NCBI GenBank assembly: GCA_013076295.1
Contig: RQOL01000729.1
Location: 4,774,001-4,838,000 of the forward strand
DNA length: 64,000 bases
Direction of reading: 5' to 3'
From: Sanderia malayensis
Lineage: Eukaryota > Cnidaria > Scyphozoa > Semaeostomeae > Pelagiidae
The position numbers and the translations under genes are program-made. Positions within the stretch are counted from its first letter, which is position 1, and every line of letters starts with the position of its first letter. Below the pieces are notes generated by a model, which had not been told where the DNA came from, did no database searches, and saw only the letters and a program-made list of their open reading frames with translations. Shown here one piece after another: positions 44,815 to 54,720 of the stretch.

Positions 44815-45909
44815 TTGAAGAGCCTTTATAATGTCGAAACAAGTTGTTATCAGCGGAGAAAGAAGGCGTACGTATATTTACTTCGGCAGGGGTCGAAGCT
44901 TTCCTATCGAGAGATCGCTAGACGGTGTAAGATCTCCAAGTCTAGCGTAGAGAGGATCTGCAAGGAGGGATTGGAAGAGAAAGTCCCTCAGAAAAGGAGT
45001 GGCATGCCGGAAATTCTGAGCCGCAGGGACAAAGATGGCTTCCTTCGAAAGTTCAAAACCATGAGGGAAAGCAATCCTAATGTCCATGTGATGGAAGTGG
45101 CGAAGGAGTGTGACATCACAGAGGTAAGTAAAAAGAGCTTGTGTTGAGTGTTTACTACCATCCACTATCAGTATATTCGCCCTAGAAGGAAAGGTCTGCT
45201 GACTCTGAAAGACAAAAAGAAGTGCGTGGCATATGCCCTGAAGGCGTTGAAAGACACTAGCCCTACTTATTGGACAGAGGATGTGTTGCTGTACCTGGAT
45301 GCAGTATCCTTCGTCCATAAATCCAATCCATACGAGGATGCTTTGTCCCCAGCAGGCAGAGTATGGAGGAAGCTGGGTGAAGGCCTGAAAATTACTGCAA
45401 AGGGGAGCAAGGATCTGCCAAGTGGAAGGGTATGTCACTATGTGGTAGGTATTTGCTATGGTGCTGGGGCTGTATTGGTGGAGGAGTATTCCACCATGAA
45501 TAGCAAGTGTTTTTCTAATTTTATTGAATCAACATTGCATGAAGTACTTTTAGATAGAGCGAGATTAACAGGGGAAGAGAAGCTTTTATTTTTGCAGGAC
45601 AATGACCCAAGCCAGAACAGTGCCATGGCAAGAGATGCAATGAAGAACACTGGAGCAGAAGTCGTCAAAATTCCACCAAGGTCCCCGGACATCAACCCGA
45701 GAGAGAACTTTTTTCACAACGTTAAAAGACAATTGAAGAAGGATGCATTGGAAAGAAGGATAACAAGAGAGACTTTTAATGATTTTAAACTCAGAATTAT
45801 AGATACTATTACTAATTATGATACAGATATAATAGACAAGACAATTCAAAGCATGTACAATCGTTTAACTATAATTTCTAAGAATAAAGGTTGTAGAGCT
45901 AAGTATTAA
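44815..45909 (+). pseudogene. Tc1-like transposase, DD34E, one premature stop
   Basis: Two frames in the same register, 44815..45147 and 45148..45909, are separated only by TGA at 45145-45147. The N-terminal paired-type helix-turn-helix is visible (LSYREIARRCKISKSSVERI). RRKGLLTLKDKKKCVAYA precedes the catalytic core: YLDAVSF (first Asp), LFLQDNDPSQNS (second Asp) and SPDINPRENFFHNVKR with Glu 34 residues after the second Asp. The product binds TIRs and moves the element by cut-and-paste into TA sites. Apart from the TGA the frame of about 364 codons is intact. The stop lies just after a GTAAGT (45124), so a 48-nt intron ending at 45171 is formally possible; however, the skipped codons resemble conserved transposase sequence, so I favour a nonsense mutation. 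Confidence 0.85.
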
Positions 45910-47225
45910 TGAAATTTTTGTATATACAGTTGCAGAATTGGGTAAAAAATTTATCCACATAATATTCTTGTTTGTAGATTGCAGCAGCAGGGGATAAAGT
46001 TATTGAAATAAACGTAGAAGTTCGCGTATTATTGTAACTACAAATTGACTATTGTCAATATGTGATATGTCACAATATTTGAAACGGTAAACATTGTTGT
46101 CAACCTGTGATGTATGTTCAAGTGAGATGAACAGAAATGTCGAAAAGTATTGTTTGTTTTCACTCTCTAGCTTCTACTAATATTTTGAATACAATGCACT
46201 TCTATTCTGCAAATGAAACATCCAGGAATTAAATACACGTGGGGTCATACCAGGAAGTCAGGCTGATGGCAAATAAGTAGGAGATGGGGTGGGTGTCCGA
46301 GCCCATGCATGCGCAGTAGAATGTGTTAAAATCATGCATGCGCGAGAGTCTTCGAGAATTGAAAAGAGCATGAACAGTAAAAAATAATCTCGTCGAAAAC
46401 GACAGGTTGTGGAAAGTTAGTTTGAAGTTACAAAACATCGCCAAAGGTGATAAAAAACCCATAAAAAGCTTAATAACTAAAAAACGGTTTTGTTTATGAA
46501 AAAGATTTTTACAGCAATGAAAAGAAAATCTCTTGATTATATTGAATGAATTATTTCATATTTTCCATGCACTTATAAGATGATAAGAATTTGTTAAATA
46601 AATCGCAAGAAAACACAAAAATATCGAGGAACTGGCAAATTCACGTTCTCGGCTCTAGATTGAATTAAAAAAACCAATCAGAAACTTTCGAATGCGACGT
46701 TGGAATGTACGCGTCAAATCTCTTTCAATCCGAAGACTCGAAACCGAAATAAGTAATTCCCTCGGGGAAATCCCCCTGACGTCACATTCAAAAGATTTTT
46801 CCAGAGGCAGAAAAAATCCTGCAATCCGATTGGCTAATGAAGATGACTCAGCAAAATTAGGAAATCACTGAGCCCCACATTCAAAAGATTTTTCCAGAAG
46901 CGGGGAAATCCCCTGACGTCACATTCAAAGATTTTTCTAGAAACAGAAAATCTCTGTAATCTGATTGGCTGATAGCCAAGATTTCGAGTCACTTTAAAAC
47001 AAAACTTGAAATGGACATTATTCAAAACAAAACGTGCAAGCTGTTGAAGAAACTATTTTAACAAGTTTCAAGAAGAAAGACGCCATGAAAAAGAGACCGT
47101 TTTCTGCATTAGCAAACAATAATATCTAAACCTTTTTATAAGCATTGTTATATCCTACTATATGGAAATGCTGAAGTACTATTAAATACAAGTTCATTCA
47201 CAGCAGCATCCTCAGAATCACCAGC

Positions 47226-47675
47226 TTACTCTTCTTTGTCAATCTTTGCTTGACGTATGATGAGATATTTTCTTTTCTCAGTAGCATAATCTACGGCCTC
47301 TTGCATATTCATATCATCTTCCCTCTGTGCTTTTTGCATCGTTGCTATAACTGCAGTTACAACAGCATCATTTTCAAAACTTCTATTATATAAAAATCTA
47401 CGTTTGAAAACTTGCAATATGTTTTCATCTTCATCCACTTCCTTACGCATAGAAGGCCATACATTCCCTAAAGGAAGATCTTCATCAGTGTTGACAGTTT
47501 CATCATTATCATGATCACTCTCAACTTTTATCTCATCATCTGAGTCAGACTCTTCACTGCTCTCCTCGTGCATCTCTTCTTCATGTCGTGTAACATTACT
47601 TTTATACTTGGAAGAAAATTCACATTGATCACATTTATACTGACTCATGGCTAGCTGTTTACTTATAATTACCAA
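47226..47675 (-). CDS. C2H2 zinc-finger protein, left palindrome arm
   Basis: The open frame of 149 codons from ATG 47675; ATG 47648 (MSQYKCDQC) is an equally good start. It contains one C2H2 finger (YKCDQCEFSSKYKSNVTRHE, then H), an acidic serine/aspartate stretch (EESSEESDSDDEIKVESDHD) and a helical C-terminal part with AVVTAVIATMQKAQREDD. No transposase signature is visible. It could be a small DNA-binding protein captured in, or encoded by, the palindromic element, or a fragment of a larger gene. The mirrored copy at 48895 has mutations, so this arm is the better preserved one. Function unknown. Confidence 0.5.
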   Translation of the reverse strand: MVIISKQLAMSQYKCDQCEFSSKYKSNVTRHEEEMHEESSEESDSDDEIKVESDHDNDETVNTDEDLPLGNVWPSMRKEVDEDENILQVFKRRFLYNRSFENDAVVTAVIATMQKAQREDDMNMQEAVDYATEKRKYLIIRQAKIDKEE

Positions 47676-47869
47676 CTAACTCTTAAATCCCTGAATTCTA
47701 GAGTCTCAACTCGCTTGATTTTATAGAAAAGTTCCTCCATTAAATATGATACGGGAGAGGGACTGAACGATATTTCCGAATAAACAAAACTTAATCCTTG
47801 GATAATGCTAACTAATCCTGATTAATGACTACTCCATTCTAGCTAATCATTCCTAGTCATTACCTTATC

Positions 47870-48410
47870 ATTACCTTATCATTATTTGATCCTTAACTGA
47901 TCCTCACTATTCCTAACTAATCATTCCTAATCATTACATTATCATTACTTTATCCTTAACTGATCCTTACTAATCCAAACTATTCATTACTAACCATTCC
48001 TAATCATTACTGATCATCAGTTGATCCTTAGCTGATCCTCACCGATCCTTACCAATCATACATAATCATTACCTGATCATCAGTTGATCCTTAGCTGATC
48101 CTCATTAATCCTTACCAATCATACTTAATCATTAGCAGATCATCAGTTGATCCTTAACTGATCCTTGCTAGTCCTTATCAATCTTTCCTAATCATCATCT
48201 GATCATCTGTTGATCCTTACTAGTCCTTACCAATCATTCCTAATCACTACCTGATCCTTAGTTGTTCCTTAACTAATCCTTACGAATCCTTACTAATCAT
48301 TTTTAATCATTACCTCATCATTAGTTGATCCTTAACAGATCCTTCTAATCCTAACTATTCATTACTAATCATAGCTAGTCATTACATAATCATTAGTTGA
48401 TCTTTAACTG
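47870..48410. repeat. 63-bp tandem array (GATCCTTA-rich) in palindrome centre
   Basis: ATCATC-GTTGATCC motifs begin near 48015, 48078, 48141 and 48204, a period of 63 bp. Older, more diverged copies extend on both sides. Units are made of TAATCCTTAC/TGATCCTTA submotifs. The array is missing from the right arm. Confidence 0.75.
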
Positions 48411-48894
48411 ATCATGGCTTTATCCATTCAACATTTATCCTTACTAATCCTGACTAATAATTTCTTATCATAACCCAATCCTTATTAATCCTTGCCTAGA
48501 TTTTATTAATCTTCAGTTGATCCCGACTGAACACCCTCCACAGTACTGCTGAAGATTAATAAAATCTAGGCAAGGATTAATAAGGATTGGGTTTTGATAA
48601 GAAATTATTAGTCAGGATTAGTAAGGATAAATGTTGAATGGATAAAGCCAGGATCAGTTAAGGATCAAGTAATGATAAGGTAATGACTAGGAATGATTAG
48701 CTAGAATGGAGTAGTCATTAATCAGGATTAGTTAGCATTATCCAAGCATTAAGTTTTGTTTATTCGGAAATATCGTTCAGTCCCTCTCCCATATCATATT
48801 GAATGGAGGAACTTATCTATAAAATCAAGCGAGTTGAGACTCTAGAATTCAGGGATTTAAGAGTTAGTTGGTAATTATAAGTAAACAGCTAGCC

Positions 48895-49377
48895 ATGAGT
48901 CAGTATAAATGTGATCAATGTGAATTTTCTTCCAAGTATAAAAGTAATGTTACACGACATGAAGAAGAGATGCACGAGGAGAGAAGTGAAGAGTCTGACT
49001 CAGATGATGAGATAGAAGTTGAAAGTGATCATGATAATGATGAAACTGTCAACACTGATGAAGATCTTCCTTAAGGGAATGTATGGCCTTCTATGCGTAA
49101 GGAAGTGGATGAAGATTTCAAACGTAGATTTTTATATAATAGAAGTTTTGAAAATGATGCTGTTGTAACTGCAGTTATAGCAACGATGCAAAAAGCACAG
49201 AGGGAAGATGATATGGATATGCAAGAGGCCTTAGATTATGCTATTGAGAAGAGAAAATATCTCATCATACGTCAAGCAAAGAATGATGAAGAAGAGGAAG
49301 CTGGTGATTCTGAGGATGCTGCTGTGAATGAACTTGTATTTAATAGTACTTCAGCATTTCCATATAGTAGGATATAA
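48895..49377 (+). pseudogene. C2H2 zinc-finger protein, right palindrome arm, broken
   Basis: Mirror copy of the left-arm gene, over 90% similar at protein level by eye. From ATG 48895 it reads the same C2H2 finger and acidic stretch, stops at TAA 49072-49074 (a sense codon in the left arm) and continues as 49093..49377 with a small deletion after EVDED. The end extends beyond the left-arm stop (GDSEDAAVNELV). The two arms have thus diverged since duplication, with decay concentrated here. Confidence 0.6.
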
Positions 49378-50574
49378 CAATGCTTATAAAAAGGTTTAGA
49401 TATTATTGTTTGCTAATGCAGAAAATGGTCTCTTTTTCATGGCTTCTTTCTTCTTGAAACGTGTTAAAATAGTTTCTTCAACAGCTTGCACATTTTGTTT
49501 TGAATAATGTCCATTTCAAGTTTTGTTTTAAAGTGGCTCGAAATCTTGGCTATCAGCCAATCAGATTACAGAGATTTTCTGTTTCTAGAAAAATCTTTGA
49601 ATGTGACGTCAGGGGATTTCCCAGCTTCTGGAAAAATTTTTCGAATGTGGGGCTCAGTGATTTCCTAATTTTGCTGAGTCATTTTCATTAGCCAATCAGA
49701 TTGCAGGAATTTTTGTGCCTCTGGAAAAGTCTTTTGAATGTGACGTCAGGGGGATTTCCCCGAGGGAATTACTTATTTCGGTTTCGAGTCTTCGGATTGA
49801 AAGAGATTTGATGCGTACATTCCAACGTCGCATTCGAAAGTTTCTGATTGGTTCTTTGAATTCAATCTTGAGCCGAGAACGTGAATTTGCCAGTTCCTCA
49901 ATATTTTTGTGTTTTCTTGCGATTTATTTAACAAATTCTTATCATCTTATAAGTGCATGGAAAATATGAAATAATTCATTCAATATAATCAAGAGATTTT
50001 CTTTTTATTGCTGTGAAAATCTTTTTCATAAACAAAACCGTTTTTTAGTTATTAAGCTTTTTACGGGTTTTTTATCATCTTTGGCGATGTTTTGCAACTT
50101 CAAACTAGCTTTCCACAACCTGTCGTTTTCGATTATTTTTTACTGTTCATGCTCTTTTCAATTCTCGAAGACTCTCGCGCATGCGTGATTTTAACACATT
50201 CTACTGCGCATACGTGGGCTCGGACACTCACCCCATCTCCTACTCAAATAGTACGCATCCCTAAGATTTACACTACAATTTACAGTATGTAATAATTAAA
50301 AACAGGGTGTTCTCCTTCACAGAGAGGAATGAAGATGTTCTTAAAAGATGTACATCACTAATGTACATAATCTACACATTTTTATTTATTTCTTTTTAAC
50401 ACTTTCACAGAGATATGAAGGAAAGATTGGAAAGTTTACAAAATCGTTGAATAGAAAGTCACATGACTTGTCTTTTAATCTTTTGGAAGTGTAAGTGTAT
50501 TTAATCTTTTGGAAGTGTAAGTGTATTTGAAACTTTCTCAGCAATTCAAAAGGTCGCATGTTCACTTATTACCA

Positions 50575-50887
50575 GGGGTCATCACTCGCTTCGCTCGTTC
50601 GTCCCTGCCCGCCAAGTAAAAGAAGCTTAATCTGGTAGGGACGCTTCGCTCGCTGCATTCGCTCCCGCTCATGCCCATACATACATACATACATACATAC
50701 ATACATACATACATACATACATACATACATACATACATACTATACAAACACACTATAACTACTCTACAAACATACTACACCTACTATACCTACTATAAAA
50801 TCATACTATACCTACTATAAAAACATACTATACCTACATACTATACCAACATACTATACCTACTATGCAGACATACTATACCTACTA
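50575..50887. repeat. CATA-tailed dispersed repeat (copy 2) with CTATACCTA array
   Basis: The head CACTCGCTTCGCTCGTTCG and CGCTGCATTCGCTCCCGCTC (50584-50670) matches 36828-36905 and 62970-63005. It is followed by (CATA)n at about 50678-50740, then by degenerate ACTATACCTACTATAAAAAC repeats. The interval 50249-50574 before it contains no gene. Confidence 0.75.
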
Positions 50888-50889
50888 TA

Positions 50890-51158
50890 GGGGACAAAAG
50901 TCCTGGGACACCCAGGATTTTAGCAAGTTTTCCAAGCATACTTCATCCCCCTCCACCCCATAGCAGTGTTGTTTGTAGAGGCGGTGTTTTTCAATATCGC
51001 CGAAATTTTTTTGGCCCGACGACGAGAAAGGACTGGTGCACAAGACAACATTGTTTTGGGGGGAGTGGGGGGCCGCATTCTGCTCACAGAGAACAAAGTG
51101 TGCAGAAGCACAGCATTATGGGATGCAATTTTCAGGTGTCCCAGGGACTTTTGTCCCC
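50890..51158. mobile_element. MITE copy 2 with GGGGACAAAA termini
   Basis: Same element as 44077-44348, about 90% similar by eye. Termini GGGGACAAAAGTCCTGGGAC and its inverse, TA on both sides (50888-50889, 51159-51160). It is inserted into the CTATACCTA repeat, which continues on the other side. Confidence 0.88.
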
Positions 51159-51349
51159 TATTGTACTATACCTACTATAAAATCATACTATACCTACATA
51201 CTATACCAACATACTATACCTACTATAAAACATACTATACCTATCATACAAACATACTATACCTACTATAAAATAATGCTATACCTACATGCTATACCTA
51301 CTAAAAAAACATACTATACCTACATACTATACCTACATACCTACATACA

Positions 51350-51385
<36 letters not shown>

Positions 51386-51440
51386 TACATACCAACATAC
51401 GTACATACATACATACATACATACATACATACATACATAC
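51159..51440. repeat. CTATACCTA / CATA repeat array
   Basis: Continuation of the degenerate ACTATACCTACTATAAAA repeat after the MITE, turning into pure (CATA)n with a short TATATATA run at about 51345-51440. Confidence 0.8.
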
Positions 51441-51755
51441 CTTGGTGCACTTAGTGCGCTGCCTCTTTCAACCCCAAGTACAATAGGTTAGCTTGCTGCG
51501 CTCGCCTCTCTATCTATTATCAAGAAACATTGGCTGATAGGGCACTTTGTGCGCTGCATTCGCTTACGTTCATGCCCCTGTGAACCCCACTTACAATGGG
51601 ATAGCTTGCTGCACTCGCCTGTCTATCTATTATCAAGAAACATTGACTGATAGGGCGCACTTTGTGCTCTGCATTCGCTTACGCTCATGCCTCTTAGAGC
51701 CCCACATACATTAGCATAGCTCACTGCGCTCGCCTGTCTATCTGTCTGTCTATTT
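51441..51755. repeat. ~114-bp tandem repeat, about 2.7 copies
   Basis: TAGCTTGCTGCGCTCGCCT-like motifs begin at 51489, 51603 and 51718 (period 114-115 bp). Between them each unit has CTATCTATTATCAAGAAACA and TTGTGCGCTGCATTCGCTTA. The GCTGCATTCGCT motif is shared with the head of the CATA-tailed repeat, so the two are related. Confidence 0.75.
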
Positions 51756-53598
51756 TTGCATTGACATGCAACATTGGATCATAACATGGCAATTGACCTT
51801 TGAAAGCACAAAACCTTAGGTGAAGGGATAGTAACAATTTAAATGAATGTAAATTGTAACTTTGGGTAGGTTAGCAGAACAATGAACTTAAATTTTATTC
51901 TACCATTTGAGCAAGGATAGTTGTGTCCCAAGGATAAAAGTAATACATTGTTATTGTGTCCCAGATCAGTCTATGGGGCAATAACATGACACAAAAGCTA
52001 ATTAAATTACAATGTGATAGAAACTTACATAAACAGAATTCTCCTTTCATGAGTTTTTCAAGGATTCCATTGACTTTTCATACATGGTGTAGTAAATGTT
52101 TGTTTCAGTCATTTGACATTTGCATGGTGTGAATAGCAAGTATTAGTGACATTGACAGCTTCGGTTAATCACTTCAGTATTTTTTTCACTAAGAATCATA
52201 TAGGAAAAAGGAAGAATTAATAATCAATGAAATGACAATATGATAGTTATAGGGTAATAGGACAACATGATATTTTTGCAGCCATATTCATCAATAACCC
52301 TTGTGGATTAGATGAAAAAAATGTTTGAAAGGCAAACTGAGTGAAAATCATTTTCCCACTGGTCTATGAATGCTTCATCCATCATCAGTATTGAAAATAA
52401 CAATAGTTTGATGAGGATGTCAATATAATTTTCTTGTGACACATACATGGAGGCAATGAACAAAAGGAATCAATGAATTGGTAAATACTTCAAGAATTAT
52501 TTTAAATCCAAGCTAATACTGGGAGGCACATGTAGTCAGGGCATCAAATATCTATTTTGGAAGCAAGTAAACTAAAAAGGTATTAAATAACTAATCAAAA
52601 TTTTCGATCTTGTTGCAATCAGTAGTAAAGTTTTCATGGCCTAACCAAAATTAGGATGGTTTAACAATTTGATGAAATTGGATTGGGAATAAGTTAAAAA
52701 TCAAGTATAAGTATATTAGCTGCAACATACATTGAAAATGTCCCCTGTAAATTTGGAAATAGTTTGCCAATTATAAGTTGTCCTGTTTGATGATCTTTTT
52801 GTGATGCAAAGCCAAGCTGTTTCAAATTCATATTTCAAAAGTTATCGTTGAGGATTGATGGAAAAGAGGCCAAAGTTTTTCAACGACCTTGTTTCAATGG
52901 CGGGTAAAGGGTTATTTTTGGCAAAGAAGAAGAGCAGAAATGCATCTCATTAAGAACGCAGATTGACGAAGCTCAGTAAATTAGAAGAGAGTAGATTGAT
53001 CCTGCATTGTTTTTGCATATAATGTATTAGTACATAAACGGTAAAAAGTATGTATCATTCATGATAGCTTAAACTATGTGCTACACACAACAATAAAAAA
53101 CTTTTGGCATACAACTTCATAAAGGTAAACATGAGCTTTAACATGCATGAATAAATATGTACACATACTTCTGATGTCCATTTAATGTTCATGTTTTATA
53201 AATGGAATAGTGAACATGAATGCGAGATAATTTGTCCCGTCTGTAAATAGTATTGATTTCTTCATCATGTGGAGTGTTCAGCAATGTCGACAGCATTGTT
53301 CAATAAGAATTCATACTCACGTGGCACACATTAATGCGTTTTCACCATTAAGTGTGGTCATAGTAGCAAAAAGATTGCTGGTTACCTTAGTTTAAAGCTC
53401 GAACAACAACTTCAAGGGTAACCCTTGTTCGAGGTTTCGTTGTTCATGAAAAATGCAATTCAAATTTGGAATACTAAATAATATCGGGTTATCTATATTG
53501 TTATAATGAATAAGTAAATGAGTTGATTGGTTGAGAGGAGGGTAATGCAATGCTAATTATTGTTAAAACAGTTATGGCTAATGGAGAGATTGCAGTTT
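51756..53598. other. No gene recognised (1.8 kb)
   Basis: AT-rich sequence without long open frames, tandem repeats or recognised element ends on either strand. It may include unique intergenic DNA or old repeat sequence. Confidence 0.5.
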
Positions 53599-54720
53599 TC
53601 ATAGAGAAAAGGAAAGCCATGCTCCCATAGGCAATATCGGTGAGCATGGCAAAGCGTAGCATATACGGGTGCTACCGAGGACCCAGATCGTGTTGTTGCT
53701 GTTGGCAAACACCCCCAGACACTGGAGTGTTGTGAAAGTGTATGGATCGTTCTTGGCGGATCTTATTGACTGGAGTGGCGTGGCAAACAAGCAATGTTCA
53801 AAGCTTTTTACGGCTTTGCTTTCTGAGTGTTGTGCTGATATCACACTAGGGAACATCACACTGTAGTGCAATGCCGATCCGCTAGAACCAGAATCTGAGC
53901 CCCGTAATTTGTGTATGTGCATTTTGGTAGACTGACACACTCTCTGTGAGCAACGCAATTTATGCTAAAAAGTTTGTGAAGACCTTCACAGGACTTCTTG
54001 GAAGACAATGTTTTTTGTCTTCCTGTGTGTTTCCTCTGGGAGGAATACTTTGAGCCCATCAAACGATGTTGCTCTTGACATGGCCACATATAACTGGCCA
54101 TGTGTGAACACGGGCCAAGGTAAATACAAACCAACATACCTGAGAGATTGTCCCTGTGCCTTGTTGATAGTAAGGCAGTATGCTAGTCTGACTGGAAATT
54201 GCCGTCGCTTGATGTTGAACGGCATCTCACTGTCCTGTGTTGACAATGTTATTCTGGGAATCATGACCTGCTGGCCTCTGTGTTCCTTCATGATGATCTC
54301 TGCTGTGATCACGTTACGTCGGAGATGGCTTACAATGAGTCTTGTGCCATTTCAAAGACCTTTCTTTGGATTTACATTCCTCAGAAGAATGATTGTTGCA
54401 CCAAACTTAAGGAATGTTCGAGGTTACGATGTGTATCATCGGATGACCATTATTATTATTCAAAATAAATGTAGAATTAATGTATAATTAGTACATATAA
54501 GAAAATTATACCTTGAGTCTAAGTCGATGTAATGGCATGCCGTTAGGAGTTAGATTGTTGATAAAATCAATTGGATATGCCGCCTAAAATGTTTTCCCTG
54601 TGCCGGCTTGTCCGTTGAGAGAGTGACAGTTCTGCTCTGATTGCGCTTCAATTGCTGTTTAAACAACTTGTTGTTCTGGATTCAAGGCAGCGTGCATTTG
54701 TTCTCCTTGCTCTCTTTCAT
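53599..54720 (-). pseudogene. Helitron 3 PIF1-type helicase, internally deleted
   Basis: The minus strand near 54690 reads LNPEQQVV and, through 54590, AIEAQSEQNCHSLNGQAGTGKTF with Walker A; a TAG follows at once. After a gap lacking the middle helicase motifs, sequence from about 54440 reads FGATIILLRNVNPKKGLCNGTRL. The clean frame 54312..53986 holds RRQFPVRLAYCLTINKAQGQSL (motif V/VI region) and GQLYVAMSRATSFDGLKVF. A deletion therefore removed motifs II-IV. The region 53958..53599 continues with sequence that may be the 3' end of the element. The protein type differs clearly from Helitron 1 at 5.2-10.4 kb. Confidence 0.8.

Larger units (their letters stand above)
46272..50248. repeat. 4-kb imperfect palindrome (foldback-like), arms ~1.6 kb
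   Basis: The left arm from 46272 (AGTAGGAGATGGGGTG) matches the reverse complement of the right arm ending near 50248 (CACCCCATCTCCTACT), and this continues through CATGCGCGAGAGTC, the zinc-finger ORFs and the TTATCCAAG/CTTGGATAA blocks to about 47870 and 48640. The centre (48410-48660) is again an inverted repeat with its axis near 48530. Only the left inner side holds a long 63-bp tandem array. Outside the arms similarity stops abruptly. This is consistent with a foldback transposon or an inverted duplication. Confidence 0.85.

Noticed and set aside
45124..45171. 48-nt GT-AG intron in the Tc1-like transposase
   Set aside because: The donor is perfect, but the skipped codons (VSKKSLC...HYQ) resemble conserved transposase sequence in frame, so a nonsense mutation is more likely. 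Kept only as an alternative.
50562..50753. Open frames reading [15 protein letters not shown] proteins (also near 62806-63104, 51036-51491 and 36867-37058)
   Set aside because: They are translations of CATA and CTATACC simple-sequence arrays, not genes.
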